DNA of 8,011 nucleotides from DASXBA01 sp046729895 (lineage in GTDB: Bacteria; Actinomycetota; Thermoleophilia; Solirubrobacterales; Thermoleophilaceae). Under the pieces are notes generated by a model that saw nothing but the letters and a program-made list of their open reading frames with translations, did no database searches and was not told the origin of the DNA. This document shows positions 5,313 to 8,011 of the stretch, piece after piece (position 1 is the stretch's first letter; every line of letters starts with the position of its first letter). Made by a program: the position numbers and the translations under genes. The stretch is from positions 1-8,011 of the forward strand of contig JBKPHP010000127.1 in the NCBI GenBank assembly GCA_046729895.1, read 5' to 3'.

Positions 5313-6626
5313 GTGGCGATCCAGCAGGAGCTCTGGGGCGTGGAGACCTCGAAGGCGGTGGAGAATTTTCCAGTCTCCGGCGAGCGCGTGCCCGCCCCCG
5401 TGGTGCACTGGCTGGGACGTATCAAGGCCGCCGCCGCGCGGGTCAACGCCGAGCTCGGACTGCTCGACGCCGACATCGCGGAGCGCATCGCCCGTGCGGG
5501 CGACGAGGTGGCGAGAGGCGAGCACGACGACCAGTTCCCGATCGACGTCTTCCAGACCGGCTCCGGTACCTCCTCGAACATGAACGCGAACGAGGTGATC
5601 GCGAGCCTCGCCGGCGACGACGCCCATGCCAACGACCACGTGAACATGGGGCAGTCGTCGAACGACGTCTTCCCCTCAGCGGTGCATCTTGCCGCGGTCT
5701 CGGAGACGTACGACCGGCTACTGCCCGCGATCGAGCGCCTCGCGGGCGCGTTCGAGCGAAAGGCCGACGAGTTCTCGGAGCTCGTCAAGGCGGGGCGAAC
5801 CCACATGATGGACGCCGTGCCGGTGACGCTCGGCCAGGAGTTCGCCGGCTACGCCGCGCAGCTGCGCCTTGGCCGCGATCGGATCCGTGACGCGCTCGGG
5901 CGCGCGTCCGAGATCCCGCTGGGAGGCACCGCAACGGGCACCGGCCTCAACACCCACCCGGAGTTCGCCGAACGGGTGCGCCGGCAGCTCGGTCTCGGCG
6001 AGGTGCCCACCGACCGCTTCGAGGCACAGGCCAACCGCGACGGGCTCGTGGAGCTCCACGCCGCCTTCAAGGGCCTGGCGGTATCGCTGACCAAGATCGC
6101 CAACGACCTGGTGCTGATGGGCTCGGGGCCGCGCACGGGGCTGGTCGAGCTGCGGCTCCCGGAGCTACAGAAGGGCTCCTCGATCATGCCCGGCAAGGTC
6201 AACCCGGTGATCCCCGAGGTGGTGCTCCAGGTCTCGGCCCAAGTGATCGGCAACGACATGGCCGTGACGGTCGCCGGCAGCCAGGGCAGCTTCGAGCTCA
6301 ACGTGCGCGTCCCGATGCTGGCACGCAACGTGTTCGAGTCGATTCGGATACTGACCGCGGCCTGCACGCTGCTCGCGGAGAAGTGCGTGGACGGGATCGA
6401 GGCGAACGAGGAGACGCTGCGCCGCCACGCCGAGTCGACACCCGCGATCGCTACCGCTCTCAACCCCTTCATCGGCTACGACAGGGCCACCGAGATCGTC
6501 AACGAGGCGGTGGAGTCCCGCCGCACGATCCGCGAGGTGGCGATCGAGAAGGGCGTCGACGAGGAGACACTCGACAAGGCGCTCGACCTGCGCCAGATGA
6601 CCCGCGGGACTAAGCCCGGCGGCTGA
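5313..6626 (+). CDS. fumC: Class II fumarate hydratase (fumarase), compact form
   Basis: This cytoplasmic TCA-cycle enzyme interconverts fumarate and L-malate as a homotetramer. The 437-residue product carries the superfamily motifs in order: FQTGSGTSSNMN (80-91), HVNMGQSSND (109-118), GRTHMMDAVP (161-170, with His164 matching catalytic His188 of E. coli FumC), and the signature GSSIMPGKVNP (288-298, with Ser289, Lys295 and Asn297 matching Ser318, Lys324 and Asn326). AGSQGSFELN (321-330) and ALNPFIGYD (382-390) favour fumarase over aspartase, although LPELQKGSS and NPVIPEVV read more like aspartase. The GTG start is forced: the codon just before it, TAG at 5310-5312, closes the frame. As a result the usual lead-in of roughly 20 residues before the LWG motif is absent, and the loop before HANDHVN is about 10 residues shorter than in E. 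coli. Aspartase or another lyase of the superfamily is the alternative. Confidence 0.9.
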   Translation: MAIQQELWGVETSKAVENFPVSGERVPAPVVHWLGRIKAAAARVNAELGLLDADIAERIARAGDEVARGEHDDQFPIDVFQTGSGTSSNMNANEVIASLAGDDAHANDHVNMGQSSNDVFPSAVHLAAVSETYDRLLPAIERLAGAFERKADEFSELVKAGRTHMMDAVPVTLGQEFAGYAAQLRLGRDRIRDALGRASEIPLGGTATGTGLNTHPEFAERVRRQLGLGEVPTDRFEAQANRDGLVELHAAFKGLAVSLTKIANDLVLMGSGPRTGLVELRLPELQKGSSIMPGKVNPVIPEVVLQVSAQVIGNDMAVTVAGSQGSFELNVRVPMLARNVFESIRILTAACTLLAEKCVDGIEANEETLRRHAESTPAIATALNPFIGYDRATEIVNEAVESRRTIREVAIEKGVDEETLDKALDLRQMTRGTKPGG

Positions 6627-6656
6627 AACCCCTCAGGCCGGTCTGACGGATCCCTC

Positions 6657-6672
6657 TGGCGCCATGCCGCCA
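6657..6672 (+). terminator. Weak hairpin downstream of the fumarase
   Basis: TGGCG (6657-6661) and CGCCA (6668-6672) pair around a 6-nt loop. The stem is only 5 bp and has no T-tract. The rest of the 106-bp gap before the cupin (6627-6732) shows only a second weak pairing, CCCGC at 6680-6684 with GCGGG at 6700-6704. Termination here is uncertain. Confidence 0.2.
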
Positions 6673-6722
6673 ACGGCCTCCCGCTGGGTAATTCCTAAGG
6701 CGGGCGACCAACAACGAGCCAC

Positions 6723-6726
6723 GGAG
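6723..6726 (+). promoter_or_regulatory. Ribosome binding site that decides the cupin start
   Basis: GGAG ends 6 nt before the ATG at 6733. It favours this start over the in-frame ATG at 6664, whose extra 23 residues have no counterpart in related cupins. Confidence 0.65.
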
Positions 6727-6732
6727 ACCAAC

Positions 6733-7140
6733 ATGCAGATCACACGCAGCCTCGTCGAAACCCAGAGCGGCCCCCCGGAGTGGTTTACCGGCGCGGTGTA
6801 CATCGACCAGATCGCCGCGCCGCCCTCCCCCGCGCGACTGCGCTGCTACAGCGTCCACTTCACCCCGGGAGCGCGCACCGCTTGGCACACCCATCCCCTC
6901 GGCCAGACGATCTTTGTCACCGAAGGCGTCGGCTACGCGCAACGTCGTGGCGGCCCGGTGGAGATCATCCGACCTGGCGACCGCGTCCACTTCGAGCCCG
7001 GAGAAGACCATTGGCACGGCGCAACGCCGAACCGCTTCATGACTCATCTGGCGATGCACGAGCCCGACGAGAACGGCACCGAGGCTGACTGGGGTCCCCC
7101 CGTCAGCGACGACGAGTACAACGCCACGCCTACGTCATAG
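6733..7140 (+). CDS. Single-domain cupin, hydroxynitrile-lyase-like ((R)-mandelonitrile lyase type)
   Basis: This is a 135-residue cupin barrel, predicted cytoplasmic. From memory it closely resembles the bacterial manganese cupins described as (R)-selective hydroxynitrile lyases in Granulicella tundricola and Acidobacterium capsulatum, which split cyanohydrins into aldehyde and HCN. Shared stretches are PEWFTG (15-20), PGARTAWHTHPLGQT (45-59), GYAQRRGG (67-74), PGDRVHFEPGEDHWHGA (81-97) and MTHLAMHE (103-110). The metal ligands of that family, two His, a Gln and a His, fall on His52, His54, Gln58 and His93; His95 and His105 match its other active-site histidines. Many proteins of this group have no tested role, so cyanohydrin chemistry in the cell is an inference, and oxygenase, isomerase or detoxification roles are possible. 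It sits between fumarase and an FAD oxidoreductase, all on the plus strand, but the gaps of about 100 and 87 bp do not prove an operon. Confidence 0.85.
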   Translation: MQITRSLVETQSGPPEWFTGAVYIDQIAAPPSPARLRCYSVHFTPGARTAWHTHPLGQTIFVTEGVGYAQRRGGPVEIIRPGDRVHFEPGEDHWHGATPNRFMTHLAMHEPDENGTEADWGPPVSDDEYNATPTS

Positions 7141-7186
7141 GCCGAACCCGAGTCTCTGAGCTACCGGGGGGCGAGCGCCATCTAGT

Positions 7187-7207
7187 GGGCCGAGGAGGCT
7201 CGGACCC
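7187..7207 (+). terminator. Hairpin between the cupin and the FAD oxidoreductase, candidate terminator
   Basis: CCGAG (7190-7194) and CTCGG (7199-7203) pair around a GAGG loop. Past a bulged A at 7204, GGG (7187-7189) pairs with CCC (7205-7207), giving 8 bp in all. No T-tract follows. It lies upstream of the next gene's candidate promoter box, which suits a terminator for the cupin transcript. Confidence 0.4.
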
Positions 7208-7213
7208 GCGCAA

Positions 7214-7219
7214 TAGGAT
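7214..7219 (+). promoter_or_regulatory. Candidate -10 box of the FAD oxidoreductase gene
   Basis: TAGGAT lies 8 nt before the GTG at 7228, matching the spacing of similar boxes before other genes here. The AGGA within it (7215-7218) could instead act as a ribosome binding site with a 9-nt spacer, so the two readings compete. Confidence 0.35.
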
Positions 7220-7227
7220 CAGCGCCA

Positions 7228-8011
7228 GTGGCTGACGCGGTGGTCATCGGGGCGGGCCACAATGGGCTGGCCTGTGGCTGCTATCTCGCCAGGGCGGGGC
7301 TGGAAGTCGCGGTCTTCGAGGAATACTCCTCCGTTGGCGGCATGACCCTGACGGAGGAGCTTGCCGCCCCGGGGTTTCGGTCAGACGTCCACGCAAGTGG
7401 CTACCAGCTCGCGAGCCTTTCGCCGACACCCCATGAACTGGACCTTTTCGACCACGGGCTAGAGCTGATCGAGCCCGAATATGCCTGGGCGCACGCCTTC
7501 GCCGGCGGCGGATGTATCGCCGTCGACGCGGATCTTGAGCGTGTCGGCGAGAGCATCGCGCGCTACTCGGCCAGGGATGCGGACACGGCCGTGGCGCTTT
7601 TCGAACGCTACCGGGCCGAGCGGCATCAGATCGTCGGCTCCCTCTTCTCGCCTCCCGAGCCGCTCTCCACCACGATTCGCCGAATGGAGGACACGCCGGG
7701 CGGACTCGACCGCTACCGATTCAGTCTCCAGAGCGTGCGCTCATGGTGCAACGAGACGTTCGAGTCCGACGAGGCGAAGTGCCTGTTCGGCGCATTCGCG
7801 CCGTTCGTGGGCCACGGGCCCGACGACGCCGCGGGGGCCGAGATCAGCTGGCTGTTTGCGAGCGTCCTCCAGACTGACGGCAACAAACTCGTCCGGGGCG
7901 GCATGCAGCAGGTGTCTCTGGCGCTGGCGGCGGAGCTGGAATCGCTCGGCGGCAAGATCCGAACCGGCACCGCCGTGCACCGGATCGAGGTCGAGGCGGG
8001 AAGGGCACGGG
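7228..8011 (+). CDS. FAD-dependent oxidoreductase, phytoene desaturase/PYROXD2-like (3' end missing)
   Basis: The reading frame runs off the window after 261 codons; the family is usually around 500 residues or more, so roughly half is seen. The N-terminus is a Rossmann dinucleotide-binding fold: DAVVIGAGHNGLACGCYLA with GxGxxG at 8-13, then an acidic residue (Glu31) at the end of the second strand for the FAD ribose. VGGMTLTEEL (36-45) matches the carotenoid-desaturase-like VGG-TEE motif. Later GGMQQVSLALAAELESLGG (224-242) followed by an IRTGTAVHRI strand matches the segment that precedes the FAD-contacting second half in phytoene desaturase-like proteins. The substrate is unknown. This broad family includes carotenoid desaturases, isomerases and uncharacterised PYROXD2-like proteins, and no carotenoid gene is next to it here. 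GTG at 7228 is chosen because it directly precedes the Rossmann strand. Confidence 0.88.
   Translation, partial: MADAVVIGAGHNGLACGCYLARAGLEVAVFEEYSSVGGMTLTEELAAPGFRSDVHASGYQLASLSPTPHELDLFDHGLELIEPEYAWAHAFAGGGCIAVDADLERVGESIARYSARDADTAVALFERYRAERHQIVGSLFSPPEPLSTTIRRMEDTPGGLDRYRFSLQSVRSWCNETFESDEAKCLFGAFAPFVGHGPDDAAGAEISWLFASVLQTDGNKLVRGGMQQVSLALAAELESLGGKIRTGTAVHRIEVEAGRAR

Noticed and set aside
4356..5639. A 427-codon minus-strand open frame across marR, the lipoprotein and fumarase
   Set aside because: It is a low-complexity Arg/Pro/Ala product in a different frame from the clear MarR protein, as expected from GC-rich shadow frames.
4811..5806. Long upstream extension of the MarR frame, giving a 476-codon open frame
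   Set aside because: The extension is antisense to the lipoprotein and fumarase. Starting at 4810 gives the standard MarR length with nothing missing.
6664..6732. Upstream ATG start for the cupin
   Set aside because: The extra 23 residues have no family counterpart, and the GGAG at 6723-6726 fits the ATG at 6733.
1..8011. CRISPR array, tRNA or rRNA gene, insertion sequence, or T-box leader before ileS
   Set aside because: I saw no spaced direct repeats, no tRNA-like cloverleaf and no transposase motif. The 30 bp before ileS is too short for a T-box leader.

Overview
The window is GC-rich, densely coding DNA, with GTG starts for four of the eight genes, gaps of roughly 10 to 110 bp and no RNA genes, insertion sequences or repeat arrays. 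Gene style (a polyprenol-phosphate-mannose synthase-like glycosyltransferase, a type 2 isoleucyl-tRNA synthetase, a compact class II fumarase, frequent near-leaderless starts) suggests a high-GC actinobacterium, possibly of the Thermoleophilia/Solirubrobacterales. That placement is inferred from sequence feel, not from a search.

Layout: (1) the 3' part of a family 2 glycosyltransferase (1-762, +); (2) a thioredoxin (865-1194, +) with a clear ribosome binding site; (3) a short convergent gap holding a GC-rich hairpin; (4) a large isoleucyl-tRNA synthetase, ileS (1259-4345, -); (5) a MarR-family regulator (4376-4810, -) just upstream of ileS and in the same direction; (6) a 42-bp divergent control region containing a 7-bp inverted repeat whose arms coincide with -10-like boxes on both strands; (7) a small predicted lipoprotein (4853-5302, +) and, 10 bp later, a class II fumarase (5313-6626, +); (8) a cupin closely resembling the manganese-dependent hydroxynitrile lyases (6733-7140, +); (9) the 5' part of an FAD-dependent phytoene-desaturase-like oxidoreductase (7228-8011, +), cut by the window end.

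Most of this is housekeeping: envelope lipoglycan precursor supply, thiol redox, translation and the TCA cycle. The points most worth a second look are the isoleucyl-tRNA synthetase, whose HIGH signature reads GSHH and whose editing pocket has two substitutions; the symmetrical MarR/lipoprotein control region; a recurring TANNNT box 6 to 10 nt before five start codons, which suggests leaderless transcripts; the fumarase, which lacks the family's usual N-terminal segment and the arginine of the second (B) site; and the hydroxynitrile-lyase-like cupin. I see no obvious new multi-gene defence or mobile system here.
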